Source: an uncultured Collinsella sp.
GTDB lineage: Bacteria > Actinomycetota > Coriobacteriia > Coriobacteriales > Coriobacteriaceae
DNA length: 64,000 bases
Direction of reading: 5' to 3'
Assembly: GCA_905199225.1 (NCBI GenBank)
Contig: CAJKFS010000002.1
Span: 1 to 64,000 of the forward strand
Positions within the stretch are counted from its first letter, which is position 1; the number at the start of each line of letters is the position of its first letter. Positions 1 through 8,040 of this stretch are shown here, piece by piece. The translations under genes and the position numbers were made by a program. The notes beneath the pieces are model-generated. The model was not told the DNA's origin. It was given only the letters and a program-made list of their open reading frames with translations, and did no database searches.

Positions 1-7
1 ACGCAAA

Positions 8-37
8 GAAGGCCACTTAATGTGGCCTTCGTCTTGC
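8..37 (-). terminator. Rho-independent terminator downstream of the flavodoxin-like gene
   Basis: A perfect 9-bp stem (8-16 with 22-30) around a 5-base loop. On the minus strand the stem is followed by a short T-rich run. It lies about 100 bases past the stop codon of the minus-strand flavodoxin-like gene. The stem could work in both directions, so an upstream plus-strand gene outside the window may share it. Confidence 0.5.
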
Positions 38-127
38 GCAGGACTGTAGAGCAGGGAACTTCGTGCCCCGACGCCCGGGAGGACGTTTCATTTAGAAAGA
101 TGGACCGACCGCCGTCAGCGATGGGAG

Positions 128-685
128 CTACTCCCCCAGCACGGCCTTTTTGGCGGCTGCAGCCATGTTGTCCAGATCTTCCTTGGTGGGGTGATCCTTT
201 GCGGCGACCCAGTTATCGAGCAGCATCTTAAAGCGGACATTGTCGGGATCTTGCTCGAGCATGGCCTCGTAGCGCTGCTTGACCGCGGGACCCATCTTGC
301 CCTGGCACATTGCCCAACCCACAAGCTCGGCATCCTCGGCCAAATTGGAGGTCACGCGATTGATAATCTGCTGATAATAGCTCTGGTCGGCGCCAAAACC
401 GCAGGTACCAAAGAGGAAAACGCGCTTGCCGTGCAGAGCGGAGAGCAGCGCGGCAACCGAAGGCGTGCACGCGCCCTTGTCGCACCAAAAACCGACGAGC
501 ACCGTGTCGGCCGCGCAGGCGCCCTGCGCCTCGAGCGCAACCTGATCTGCATCCGCATCGTCGCTCAACGCCGCGGCATGGACAAACTCAACACCCGCAG
601 CCTGCAGAGCGCGCTTGATCGCACCCGAAACCATCCTGGTATTACCGCTCTTGCTGTTAACCACCAAAGAGCACGTCATAGTCAC
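128..685 (-). CDS. Flavodoxin-like protein (185 aa)
   Basis: Probable FMN-binding flavodoxin-fold protein that would carry electrons or act as a small reductase partner in the cytoplasm. The N-terminus is a beta strand followed by an S-K-S-G-N-T-R loop (about residues 10-16), the usual FMN phosphate-binding loop of flavodoxins. Later segments VLVGFWCDKG and RVFLFGTCGFG fit the second and third strand-loop units. The length of 185 residues is normal for the short flavodoxin_3-type family. The start ATG at 685 is preceded by a weak purine run. It is transcribed alone, away from the ABC operon, with an intrinsic terminator downstream. The redox partner is unknown. The fold call is fairly safe, the substrate is not. 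Confidence 0.7.
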   Translation of the reverse strand: MTMTCSLVVNSKSGNTRMVSGAIKRALQAAGVEFVHAAALSDDADADQVALEAQGACAADTVLVGFWCDKGACTPSVAALLSALHGKRVFLFGTCGFGADQSYYQQIINRVTSNLAEDAELVGWAMCQGKMGPAVKQRYEAMLEQDPDNVRFKMLLDNWVAAKDHPTKEDLDNMAAAAKKAVLGE

Positions 686-741
686 GTTGCCTCGTATCCC
701 CCAAAACTAAAGCCACTAATGCAATTTATTAGATGAATATC

Positions 742-751
742 TTAGTACTAA
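742..751. promoter_or_regulatory. Palindrome TTAGTACTAA upstream of the flavodoxin-like gene
   Basis: Perfect 10-base palindrome 57 bases upstream of the minus-strand start at 685, inside the only AT-rich stretch between this gene and the ABC operon. A related sequence, TTAGTGCTACC, occurs in the promoter regions of both coiled-coil genes (4672 and 5957). It may be an operator, but no regulator is identified. Confidence 0.3.
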
Positions 752-806
752 CGTGACAGATGTAAACCACCGTCTGTCGATTGATTAATTTGCCCCACGG
801 GCTTGC

Positions 807-2666
807 TCACTGGGCGAATTGGCTGCGGTAGAGTTCGGCGTAGAAGCCGCCTGCCGCTAGCAGCTCGTCGTGCGTGCCGCACTCGATAATCTGCCCGTCG
901 CGCATCACCAGAATGCAGTCGGCGTTACGAATCGTGCTCAGGCGGTGCGCCACGACAAAGCTTGTGCGGCCAGCCATGAGCTCGTCGAATGCCGCCTGCA
1001 CCTGCAGCTCGGTGCGGGTATCGATGCTCGAGGTCGCCTCGTCCAGCAGCAGAATCGCCGGGTCGGTGAGCATGACGCGCGCGATGCACAGCAGCTGTTT
1101 TTGACCCTGGCTAAACGTGCCGCCGTCCTCGCCGATTACCGTATCGTAGCCGCCTGGCAGCTGCACGATAAACTTGTGCGCGTGCGCGCGCTTGGCAGCT
1201 TCGATAACCTGCTCGCGCGTGGCGTCGGGACAGCCGTAGGCGATGTTTTCCGCCACCGTGCCCTCGAACAGCCAAGTGTCCTGCAACACCATGCCAAAGG
1301 CGCGGCGCAAGCTTGCGCGCGTGTAATCACGCGAGGAACGGCCATCGACCGCAATGCGACCGGCATCGATATCGTAAAAACGCAGCAGCAAATTGATGAG
1401 CGTTGTCTTGCCACAGCCCGTAGGACCGACCAGGGCAAAGCGCATGCCGGGCTTAGCCTCGATGCAGATGTCCTGAAGCAGCTTGCGGTCGGGCACGTAG
1501 CTAAAGTCCACATGCTCAAGGGCGACCTCGCCCTGCGGTGCGGCAAGTTCCACGGCATCTGGCGCGTCGGGCTCCTGCTCGCGCGCATCGAGCAGCGCAA
1601 ACATGCGGCGCGCCGAGGCATACGCGGTCTGGATCTGCGTAATGACGTTGGTGACCTCGTTGAACGGCTTGGTGTACTGGTTGGCATAGGACAGAAAGAT
1701 CTGCACGCCGCCCACCGTAAGCGCCGCGGGCACGCCCGTGATCACGCCCACGCAGCCGATCACAGCGACCACGGCATAGATGATGTTATTGATAAAGCGC
1801 GTACCGGGGTTGGAGAGCGAACCCATAAACTGCGCGCGCTCGCCCGCGGTGTAGAGCTCGGCATTGAGGGCATCGAAGCGCTGCTGGGCGTTAGGGCCAT
1901 AGGCAAAGGCGTCGACAAGCTTTTGCTCGCCTACGTACTCCTCGATATGACCACCGAGCTGCCCTTGAATACGCTGCTGTGCCGTAAAGCTTTTGTTGGA
2001 AAGCTTGGCAATAGCACCAGCTGCAAAAATGGAAAGCGGCGTGATGAGTACCACCACGAGCGTCATGGTCAGGTTAATGGAGAGCATAAACGCGAGCGTG
2101 CCCACGATGGTGATAACACCGGTGAAGAGCTGCGTAAAGCCCTGCAGCAGACCGTCGCCCACCTGATCGACGTCGTTGACCACGCGGCTCATAAGGTCGC
2201 CGTGGGCATGGCTGTCGATAAAGCTGAGCGGCATACGGCTGAGCTTATCGCTCGCCTCCACGCGCATGTCGCGCACCGTTTCGTAGGACAGGCGGTTAAC
2301 GCAATAGCCCTGTAGCCACTGGAAGGCCGCGGCCCCCACCACGACGAGCGCGAGTTTGGTAACAAGCGGCAGCAGCGCGTCGAAGTCCACCTGCCCGGCG
2401 GCGACGATAAGGTCGATGCCCTCGCCGATGAGAATGGGCGTATAGAGTTGCAAGATCACCGAGACGGCGGCACTCACAAACGACGCTACAAACGAAATGC
2501 GATGCGGGCGAACATAGCCCAGTAGGCGGCGGGTCACCGCACCCACGGGATAGCGCTCGGGATCGCCGGGCTGGCGCGGACCGTCGCCCAGGTCGTTGAG
2601 GTTATCGTTACCGGACACGTTGGCCGTCATCGTGGCGACCGAACCGGAGGAAGTGTACGGATTCAT
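807..2666 (-). CDS. ABC exporter half-transporter, canonical-Walker-B subunit (619 aa)
   Basis: Second gene of a two-gene ABC exporter operon. It has an N-terminal six-helix membrane domain (about residues 50-340) and a C-terminal ATPase domain. The ATPase shows Walker A GPTGCGKTT (about residue 412), an altered signature FSQGQ in place of LSGGQ, Walker B LLLLDEATSS-type with catalytic Glu (about 540), and the switch His in VVAHRLS. The weak signature combined with a good Glu is what the catalytically competent half of asymmetric heterodimers (BmrCD, LmrCD, TM287/288) shows. The start ATG sits directly after the TAA of the upstream subunit, so the two are translationally coupled. It probably exports drugs, lipids or a peptide. 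The substrate cannot be told from sequence. Confidence 0.88.
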   Translation of the reverse strand: MNPYTSSGSVATMTANVSGNDNLNDLGDGPRQPGDPERYPVGAVTRRLLGYVRPHRISFVASFVSAAVSVILQLYTPILIGEGIDLIVAAGQVDFDALLPLVTKLALVVVGAAAFQWLQGYCVNRLSYETVRDMRVEASDKLSRMPLSFIDSHAHGDLMSRVVNDVDQVGDGLLQGFTQLFTGVITIVGTLAFMLSINLTMTLVVVLITPLSIFAAGAIAKLSNKSFTAQQRIQGQLGGHIEEYVGEQKLVDAFAYGPNAQQRFDALNAELYTAGERAQFMGSLSNPGTRFINNIIYAVVAVIGCVGVITGVPAALTVGGVQIFLSYANQYTKPFNEVTNVITQIQTAYASARRMFALLDAREQEPDAPDAVELAAPQGEVALEHVDFSYVPDRKLLQDICIEAKPGMRFALVGPTGCGKTTLINLLLRFYDIDAGRIAVDGRSSRDYTRASLRRAFGMVLQDTWLFEGTVAENIAYGCPDATREQVIEAAKRAHAHKFIVQLPGGYDTVIGEDGGTFSQGQKQLLCIARVMLTDPAILLLDEATSSIDTRTELQVQAAFDELMAGRTSFVVAHRLSTIRNADCILVMRDGQIIECGTHDELLAAGGFYAELYRSQFAQ

Positions 2667-4541
2667 TTAGCAGCCCTCCTTTGCGCAAGTGGATGCCGGG
2701 GCAGCCGGGGCGGACGCGGGACTTGGGACGGACGTGGGCGCCGCACTCCCCTGCTGGCCCTCGAGCTCCTCGCGGCGCAGCTGCGACTGGCAGATCTCGC
2801 GATAGAGCTGGCAGGTCGCGTACAGCTCGTCATGCGTGCCCAGGCCCGCAACCGAGCCGTGGTCGAGTACGCAGATCATGTCGGCATCGCGCACGGTCGA
2901 GACGCGCTGGCTCACGATGACAGTCGTCAGCGGCAGCCCGCCCTCGGCGGCACCGCGCACGCTGCGCTCGCGAATGGCATGGCGAAGCGCCGCGTCAGTC
3001 TTAAAGTCGAGCGCCGACGCGGAGTCATCCATGATCAGGACCTGCGGAGCGCCCACCAGGGCACGTGCGATGGTCAGGCGCTGACGTTGTCCGCCGCTGA
3101 AGTTCTTGCCGCCCGCCTCGACCGGGGCGTCGAGGCCCTGGGGCTTGTTGTGCACGAACTCGCTCGCTTGCGCCATATCGAGCGCTGCCCAGAGCTCCTC
3201 GTCGGTCGCCGACTCGTCACGCCAGGTCAGGTTGCTGCGGATGGTGCCGCTCACCAGCGACGCTCGCTGCGGAACGGTCGCGACCACGTGGCGCAGCTGG
3301 TCGAGCGGCCAAGTGCGCACGTCGGTACCCATCACGCTCACGCTGCCGGTGCCCGCATCGTACAGGCGCGGGATGAGCGAGACGAGCGTGGACTTGCCGC
3401 TGCCCGTGCCGCCGATAATGCCGAGCGTTTTGCCCAGCGGCAGCTCCAGCGTCACATCGCTCACGGCATTTGCCGCGCCCACGCCAAACGAAAAGCTCGC
3501 ATGGTCAAAGCTCAACGCAGGGACCGGAACAGCGCCACCCGCCAGTTCGCTCGGCTCGGGCAGGGCGACCGGCTCGTTGCCCTCGTCGGTGATACTCGGC
3601 ACGCAATTGAGCACCTCGTTGATACGCGACGCGCTGGCGCTCGCCTTGGTAAAGACCACGACCAGGTTGGCGACGTACACGATGGAGGTGAGGGTCTGGG
3701 TCATGTAGTTCACAAACGCCATGACCTGGCCCTGTGTGAGCTCGCCCACGTTGACTTGAATGCCACCCACCCACAGGATGGCGCACACGCCCAGGTTCAT
3801 CACAAGAAACGTAACGGGATTAAGAATCGACGAGAGCTTGCCCACCGCGATGGCGACATGCGCCTGATCGTCAGCCGCTTGGGCAAAACGCTCACGCTCG
3901 TGATCTTCGCGCACAAACGCACGGACCACGCGGGCGCCCGAAAGCCCCTCGCGACAGATAAGTGCGATGCGGTCGAGCTTTGCCTGCAGCTGCTTGTAGT
4001 ACGGGATGCAGCGCGCCATGACAAACCAAAACACCAGGCCGATCGCGGGCGTGCAAATCAAAAAGATAATGCCGAGCTTAAGGTCGATGGCAAGGGCCGC
4101 AACCATGGAGCCCACCGCCAGGAAAGGCCAGCGGATGAGCATGCGCACGCCCAGCGCCACGGCGAGCTGCACCTGATTGACGTCGTTGGTGATGCGCGTG
4201 ATGAGCGACGGCGTGCCAAAACGGTCGAGCTCGGCATAGCTCAGTTTGTTGATGTGTTCGTAGAGCGCGCCGCGAATATCGGTGCCCATGCCCTGCGAGG
4301 TCAGCGCCGCCATCTTTTGGCAGACGAGCGTAAACGAGATGCCGATCACAGCCATGGCGCCAAGCAGCATGCCGTAGTGCACGACGGCGTTGACGTCGTG
4401 CGCGCCGATGCCCTTGTCGATCATCTGCGCAATCACGAGCGGCGTAAGCAGGTCAAAGATCACTTCGATCAACTTGCACGCAGGGCCGATCACCATATAC
4501 CGGCGAAACTTACCACCAAAACGCCTGAGCAACTCAATCAT
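2667..4541 (-). CDS. ABC exporter half-transporter, degenerate-site subunit (about 624 aa)
   Basis: First gene of the exporter operon: an N-terminal membrane domain and a C-terminal ATPase. Walker A is GGTGSGKST (about residue 375) and the signature FSGGQRQR is intact. The residue after Walker B is Asp (VLIMDDSASALD) rather than Glu, and the switch His is replaced by Gln (VSQRVST). Both changes mark the non-hydrolysing nucleotide site of asymmetric heterodimers, so this subunit should pair with the product of the next gene. I chose ATG at 4541, which has AGGGAG nine bases upstream, over a TTG at 4574. The tail is rich in Ala, Pro and Ser. The gene shares its upstream region with the first coiled-coil gene, which is divergent. 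Confidence 0.88.
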   Translation of the reverse strand: MIELLRRFGGKFRRYMVIGPACKLIEVIFDLLTPLVIAQMIDKGIGAHDVNAVVHYGMLLGAMAVIGISFTLVCQKMAALTSQGMGTDIRGALYEHINKLSYAELDRFGTPSLITRITNDVNQVQLAVALGVRMLIRWPFLAVGSMVAALAIDLKLGIIFLICTPAIGLVFWFVMARCIPYYKQLQAKLDRIALICREGLSGARVVRAFVREDHERERFAQAADDQAHVAIAVGKLSSILNPVTFLVMNLGVCAILWVGGIQVNVGELTQGQVMAFVNYMTQTLTSIVYVANLVVVFTKASASASRINEVLNCVPSITDEGNEPVALPEPSELAGGAVPVPALSFDHASFSFGVGAANAVSDVTLELPLGKTLGIIGGTGSGKSTLVSLIPRLYDAGTGSVSVMGTDVRTWPLDQLRHVVATVPQRASLVSGTIRSNLTWRDESATDEELWAALDMAQASEFVHNKPQGLDAPVEAGGKNFSGGQRQRLTIARALVGAPQVLIMDDSASALDFKTDAALRHAIRERSVRGAAEGGLPLTTVIVSQRVSTVRDADMICVLDHGSVAGLGTHDELYATCQLYREICQSQLRREELEGQQGSAAPTSVPSPASAPAAPASTCAKEGC

Positions 4542-4645
4542 AAAAAGGCGCTCCCTATCATCATTCACACTCAATTCGAATCATGATAGTACGGTGAGCT
4601 CAAAAGAAGCGTAAACAACTCGTCATTTCTGGCGAGATTCAAGAG

Positions 4646-4717
4646 CGGGTTAACCGCCTGATATACTTACATTAGTGCTACCAAGTAAGTTGCCAACCCT
4701 TGAAATGAGGTGCCGAG
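4646..4717 (+). promoter_or_regulatory. Duplicated promoter and leader of coiled-coil gene, copy 1
   Basis: About 70 bases nearly identical to 5932-6002. It contains a -10-like TATACT, an interrupted inverted repeat ACTTAC...GTAAGT, the motif TTAGTGCTACC, and a ribosome binding site GAAATGAGG before the ATG. Conservation of the whole leader in both copies shows that the promoter was duplicated together with the gene and suggests that the two are co-regulated. Confidence 0.5.
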
Positions 4718-5704
4718 ATGAACGACATTCTCGCAAGAAGAGCAAGACGAGCAACCATGGGCATCGCCCTTTCCGCGGCACTTGCCGCGGGAATCGCCCC
4801 CGTAACGGCGATCGCGGCAGAAACCAGCTCCCCTGTCGATGCAGTCGCCTTGCAGACGGAAGACGCGGCCACCGAAAAAGAAAAAGCGCATGCGGCCATG
4901 CAGGAAGCGCTCAAAAACCTCGAGGCCGCAAAAGACGCCGCAAGTCCCGAGAAAATTGCGGAAATCGATACTAAAATTGCCATTTTTCAAAAGAACTACG
5001 ACACTAATTTGGCGCGAGCTGCCATATATAAGGAATCCCTTCCTACCATGCAAGCGGACATCGATGCAGCCCAATCCGAATGCGATAAGGCCCACAACCG
5101 AACAAGAGACCTTGAGGCAGAATTAAATAAAATCCCCCACACGGATTACGAAACTAGATGGCAGTTGGAACTGGCGATCATGGATGCACAAGAGCAAGAA
5201 TCTCGTTGTGAAGATAAGCTTGAGCACTGCCGAATGCGCCTCGAAAGTCAGAAAAGCCTGATTTATTTCTTAGAAAGCGAAGTAGAGTTTAATAAAACCC
5301 ACCTCGACGGAGAAACAGCCAAGCGAGATGCGCTCCTCGATAATTTGAAAAAGGCGCAAGCGGCCTATGACGACGCCTGCAAGGCATACGAAGAGGCAAA
5401 AGCCGCAGCAGATACGGCCGCCTCGCCCGAGATAACGAAACCCACCGAGACAACGCCTCCCTCCGGCTCGGCGCAACCGGCCGAGACGGCACAGCCCGCC
5501 GGCTCGCCCGCGGCCGGCAAAGACGCCGCACCGAGCTCCGCCAAGCAGGCGAACACAAGCAACGGCAAGCAAGCAACTACGACCGCCGACAAGCTCGCAA
5601 ACACAGGCGACACAACGCCAAGCGCAATCGCGCTAGCAGGAATCGCCGCCACAGGCCTCGGAATAACCGCCACAGCCACCCGCCGCATCAAGAACTCAAA
5701 ATAG
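4718..5704 (+). CDS. Secreted Ala/Glu-rich coiled-coil surface protein with LPXTG-like tail, copy 1 (328 aa)
   Basis: Unknown surface protein. Residues 1-40 form a signal peptide: a basic start with RRARRAT, then a hydrophobic Ala/Ile run ending near AIAAETSS. About residues 45-235 are Ala/Glu/Lys-rich heptad-like helices, predicted coiled coil. About 236-290 are a Pro/Thr/Ser-rich wall-spanning stretch. The C-terminus has LANTG, a hydrophobic helix (SAIALAGIAATGLGITAT) and a basic tail RRIKNSK, which is the layout of a sortase substrate with a variant motif. A paralogue follows 300 bases downstream. Signal peptide, tail and linker are almost identical between copies while the coiled-coil middle has diverged. 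The function may be adhesion or wall structure, which is not shown by sequence. Confidence 0.75.
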   Translation: MNDILARRARRATMGIALSAALAAGIAPVTAIAAETSSPVDAVALQTEDAATEKEKAHAAMQEALKNLEAAKDAASPEKIAEIDTKIAIFQKNYDTNLARAAIYKESLPTMQADIDAAQSECDKAHNRTRDLEAELNKIPHTDYETRWQLELAIMDAQEQESRCEDKLEHCRMRLESQKSLIYFLESEVEFNKTHLDGETAKRDALLDNLKKAQAAYDDACKAYEEAKAAADTAASPEITKPTETTPPSGSAQPAETAQPAGSPAAGKDAAPSSAKQANTSNGKQATTTADKLANTGDTTPSAIALAGIAATGLGITATATRRIKNSK

Positions 5705-5749
5705 CCGCCAGCGGTTATTGTCTTCGCCAACCCACAAGCCCAGAGACAA

Positions 5750-5788
5750 AAAGAGGCCCGTTTCCCCACCACGGAAACGGGCCTCTTT
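5750..5788. terminator. Bidirectional intrinsic terminator after copy 1
   Basis: Perfect 16-bp stem (5750-5765 with 5773-5788) with a 7-base loop, A-rich before and T-rich after. It ends transcription of the first coiled-coil gene. Nearly the same hairpin follows copy 2. Confidence 0.85.
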
Positions 5789-5870
5789 ACTTGTAAAAAC
5801 AAATGGCAATGCCGCCGTCTCTTGAACCACATAGCCACCGCGCTCCAAATAACGCCAGCGAGCAGCATTC
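5773..5870 (+). repeat. 3'-flank repeat, copy A
   Basis: The right half of the terminator plus roughly 80 bases (core ACCGCCGTCTC-TGAACCAC...GCCACC...AACGCCAGC-AGCAGCA). The same block recurs at 7080-7193 and 9441-9558. This copy is the most diverged at its distal end. Confidence 0.6.
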
Positions 5871-5931
5871 CTTAAGGAATAGATTTAATGGCTGTTAATC
5901 GAGGGGTATACGCGCGCACCCGATCAACGAC

Positions 5932-6002
5932 GGGCTAACCGCCTGATATACTTACATTAGTGCTACCAAGTAAGTCGCCAACCCTTGAAATGAGGTGCCG
6001 AG
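5932..6002 (+). promoter_or_regulatory. Duplicated promoter and leader of coiled-coil gene, copy 2
   Basis: Near-identical to 4646-4717, with the same TATACT box, interrupted ACTTAC/GTAAGT repeat, TTAGTGCTACC motif and ribosome binding site. Sequence upstream of about 5930 is unrelated to that of copy 1, which marks the left edge of the duplicated unit. Confidence 0.5.
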
Positions 6003-7010
6003 ATGAACGACATTCTCGCAAGAAGAGCAAGACGAGCAACCATGGGCATCGCCCTTTCCGCGGCACTTGCCGCGGGAATCGCCCCCGTAACGGCGATCGC
6101 GGCAGAAACCAGCTCCCCTGTCGATGCAGTCGCCTTGCAGACAGCGGCCGCGAACTCGAGCGAAACCGCGGCCACCGAAAAAGACAAAGCGCATGCAGCC
6201 ATGCAGGAAGCGCTCAAAAACCTCGAAGCCGCAAAAGAGGCCGCAAGTCCCGAGAAAATCGCGGTAATCGATGCTGACATTGCCGCTTCTCAAGAGCTCC
6301 ACGACATGATGTTGGCAGAAGCCGCCAAACGGAGGGAACCCCTTCCCGCCATGCAAGCGGACGTCGATGCGGCCCAAGCCAAATACGATGAGGCCCACAA
6401 CCGGGTAATCGAGCTTCAGGCAAAATTAAAAGAGGCATACGACAACGGAGATTACGCAGCTGCTCAACAGTTGCGTTCGGAGATCATGATGGCAGATTCG
6501 CGAGAACGTTCTTGCGAATATGAGCTTGCCCACTACCGAAGCCGCCTCGAAAGTCAGAAAGGACACGTTCAGTATTTCGAGAGTGCGGCGGAGGAAGCCA
6601 AAGCCAGCGTCGACGAAAGCATAGCCAAGCGAAATGCGCTCACCGACGATTTGGAAAAGGCGCAAGCGGCCTATGACGACGCCTGCAAGGCATACGAAGA
6701 GGCAAAAGCCGCGGCAGACAAGGCCGCCTCGCCCGAGATAACGCAACCGACCGAGACAACGCCTCCCTCCAGCTCGGCACAACCGGCCGAGACGACACAG
6801 CCCACCGGCTCGTCCGCGACCGGCAAGGGCGCTCCATCGAGCTCCACCAAGCAGGCGAACACGAGCAGCGGCAAGCAAGCAACTACGACCGCCGACAAGC
6901 TCGTAAACACAGACGACACAGCGCCAAGCGCAATCGCACTAGCAGGAATCGCCGCCACGGGACTCGGAATAACCGCCACAGCCACACGCCGCCTCAAGAA
7001 CTCAAAATAG
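6003..7010 (+). CDS. Secreted coiled-coil surface protein with degenerate sorting motif, copy 2 (335 aa)
   Basis: Tandem paralogue of the preceding gene with the same signal peptide (first about 45 residues), a helical Ala/Glu-rich middle of different sequence, and the same Pro/Thr/Ser linker and hydrophobic tail. The motif position reads LVNTD instead of LANTG: the Gly next to the sortase cleavage point is Asp. If sortase anchoring needs the Thr-Gly bond, this copy may be only membrane-held or released. A small insertion (AAANSSE, about residues 48-54) after the signal peptide also distinguishes it. It has its own terminator and promoter, so it is a separate transcription unit. Confidence 0.75.
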   Translation: MNDILARRARRATMGIALSAALAAGIAPVTAIAAETSSPVDAVALQTAAANSSETAATEKDKAHAAMQEALKNLEAAKEAASPEKIAVIDADIAASQELHDMMLAEAAKRREPLPAMQADVDAAQAKYDEAHNRVIELQAKLKEAYDNGDYAAAQQLRSEIMMADSRERSCEYELAHYRSRLESQKGHVQYFESAAEEAKASVDESIAKRNALTDDLEKAQAAYDDACKAYEEAKAAADKAASPEITQPTETTPPSSSAQPAETTQPTGSSATGKGAPSSSTKQANTSSGKQATTTADKLVNTDDTAPSAIALAGIAATGLGITATATRRLKNSK

Positions 7011-7054
7011 CGGCCAACGGTTATTGTCTCCGCCAATCCACAACCCCAGAAACA

Positions 7055-7095
7055 AAAGAGGCCCGTTTCCCCAACCCAGGGAAACGGGCCTCTTT
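7055..7095. terminator. Bidirectional intrinsic terminator after copy 2
   Basis: 16-bp stem (7055-7070 with 7080-7095) of the same sequence as the terminator after copy 1, with a slightly longer loop and flanking A and T runs. Confidence 0.85.
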
Positions 7096-7193
7096 AACTG
7101 CAAAATCCAAGCAACAGCACCGCCGTCTCTTGAACCACGTAGCCATCAATGCCCAGGCAACGCCAGCAAGCAGCACAAAACACGGGATTCAAT
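7080..7193 (+). repeat. 3'-flank repeat, copy B
   Basis: Begins in the terminator stem and ends at GGGATTCAATTCT. Directly after it the sequence changes to the istB remnant. The far end matches copy C at 9541-9558 exactly. Confidence 0.65.
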
Positions 7194-7195
7194 TC

Positions 7196-7440
7196 TGCAG
7201 CTTGCGCCGTTGAACTCCACGAGCCTGCCCGTGTAGACGAGCCTGTCCACGACAGCCGCCGCCATCTTGTCGTCGCCGAACACGGTCACCCACTTGCTGA
7301 ACTCTATGTTGGCCGTGACGATCATGCTCTGCCTGCCCTCCGGCACCGACATCACCTGGAACAGCAGCCTCGCGCCCTCGATGTCCAGCGGCACGTAGCC
7401 CTGCTCGTCCAGGATGAGGAGTTCGCGGCGGGGGCGACGC
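7196..7440 (-). pseudogene. IstB-type ATPase fragment (IS21-family remnant)
   Basis: On the minus strand this reads LLILDEQGYVPLDIEGA, then LLFQVMS, IVTANIEFSKW, FGDDKMAAAVVDRL and GRLVEFNG. This is the Walker-B and C-terminal part of the IstB helper ATPase of IS21 transposition. The N-terminal half with Walker A is missing, no IstA gene is nearby, and the frame runs straight into the flanking repeat, so it is a dead remnant. Its right edge at about 7440 abuts what looks like the tail of another gene (next entry). Confidence 0.75.
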
Positions 7441-7489
7441 TCTCCGGGCTGCTGCCGCGTATCTCGCGGCGTAGAAAGGAGTGAGTACC

Positions 7490-7744
7490 ATGACCAGCGC
7501 GAAGAAGATTTACCTCGCCGTGGCGGGCGGGCTTATTGCCGCGGGCATCGTTCTCGCGGGCATCGGCTTTATCGCCTCGGGCCGCGATCAGGCCGTGTTC
7601 ACGACCCAAATCGACATGCGTGACAACACCATCGTGCTCGGCGGCGTCGAGGTGGACGAACCCGAGGGCATCCCGTTCATCAGCCGGCTCGCCATTCTTG
7701 GCGAGATCGACACCTCCGACGTCGCCGACCCCGCCGCGCCCTAG
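7490..7744 (+). CDS. Truncated single-span membrane protein (84 aa), possibly a DUF4097-type N-terminus
   Basis: Start ATG at 7490 has AAAGGAG seven to eight bases upstream. An in-frame GTG at 7481 overlaps that site and is less likely. Residues about 5-30 form one membrane helix (IYLAVAGGLIAAGIVLAGIGFIA). The rest is a short hydrophilic stretch that stops abruptly. Just upstream an open frame ends ...AAAAYLAA-stop at 7474. The pair resembles the end of a DUF1700-type membrane gene followed by a DUF4097-type gene, a common regulator-linked operon. That is inference. The protein is much shorter than that family, so this is probably a decayed gene. Confidence 0.45.
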   Translation: MTSAKKIYLAVAGGLIAAGIVLAGIGFIASGRDQAVFTTQIDMRDNTIVLGGVEVDEPEGIPFISRLAILGEIDTSDVADPAAP

Positions 7745-7785
7745 GCGCAACGAGCCCGGGCACTCCGTCCGCTAATTTGATTGAG

Positions 7786-7908
7786 ATGGATCGCTCCTAC
7801 TACGCGAGCATTGAGGTCGGGCAGCGCAATGTCAGCCTTTCAAATCTCAAGAAGATTACCGACGGCTTTCACATCACCATTTCGAAGCTCATGTGCGGTG
7901 TCGAGTAG
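7786..7908 (+). pseudogene. C-terminal half of an XRE-family HTH regulator
   Basis: Forty codons reading MDRSYYASIEVGQRNVSLSN, then LKKITDGFHITISKL. This is the second half of an HTH_3 domain (recognition helix, helices 4 and 5). The first two helices are missing and no proper ribosome binding site precedes the ATG. It is most likely a remnant of a small regulator gene and adds to the decayed character of 7.2-7.9 kb. Confidence 0.55.
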
Positions 7909-7967
7909 ATGATTCTCATCTGACTTGGCTCGTTCATGTTTAATCTGTCTCGTTAACCGAAATATGC

Positions 7968-8026
7968 AAATCTGGTTAATCAAATAATTGAAATCTGGTT
8001 AAATGAAAACTGTAAATTTGGTTAAA
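7968..8026 (+). promoter_or_regulatory. Three direct repeats AAATCTGGTTAA before the ATPase gene
   Basis: Copies at 7968, 7991 and 8013 (the third reads AAATTTGGTTAA), spaced 22-23 bases, about two helical turns. The array ends 14 bases before the start codon. The spacing puts all sites on one face of the helix, as for a cooperative DNA-binding protein. Autoregulation by the downstream gene product or an unlinked regulator are both possible. Confidence 0.5.
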
Positions 8027-8040
8027 CGCGCTGGTAAGCA

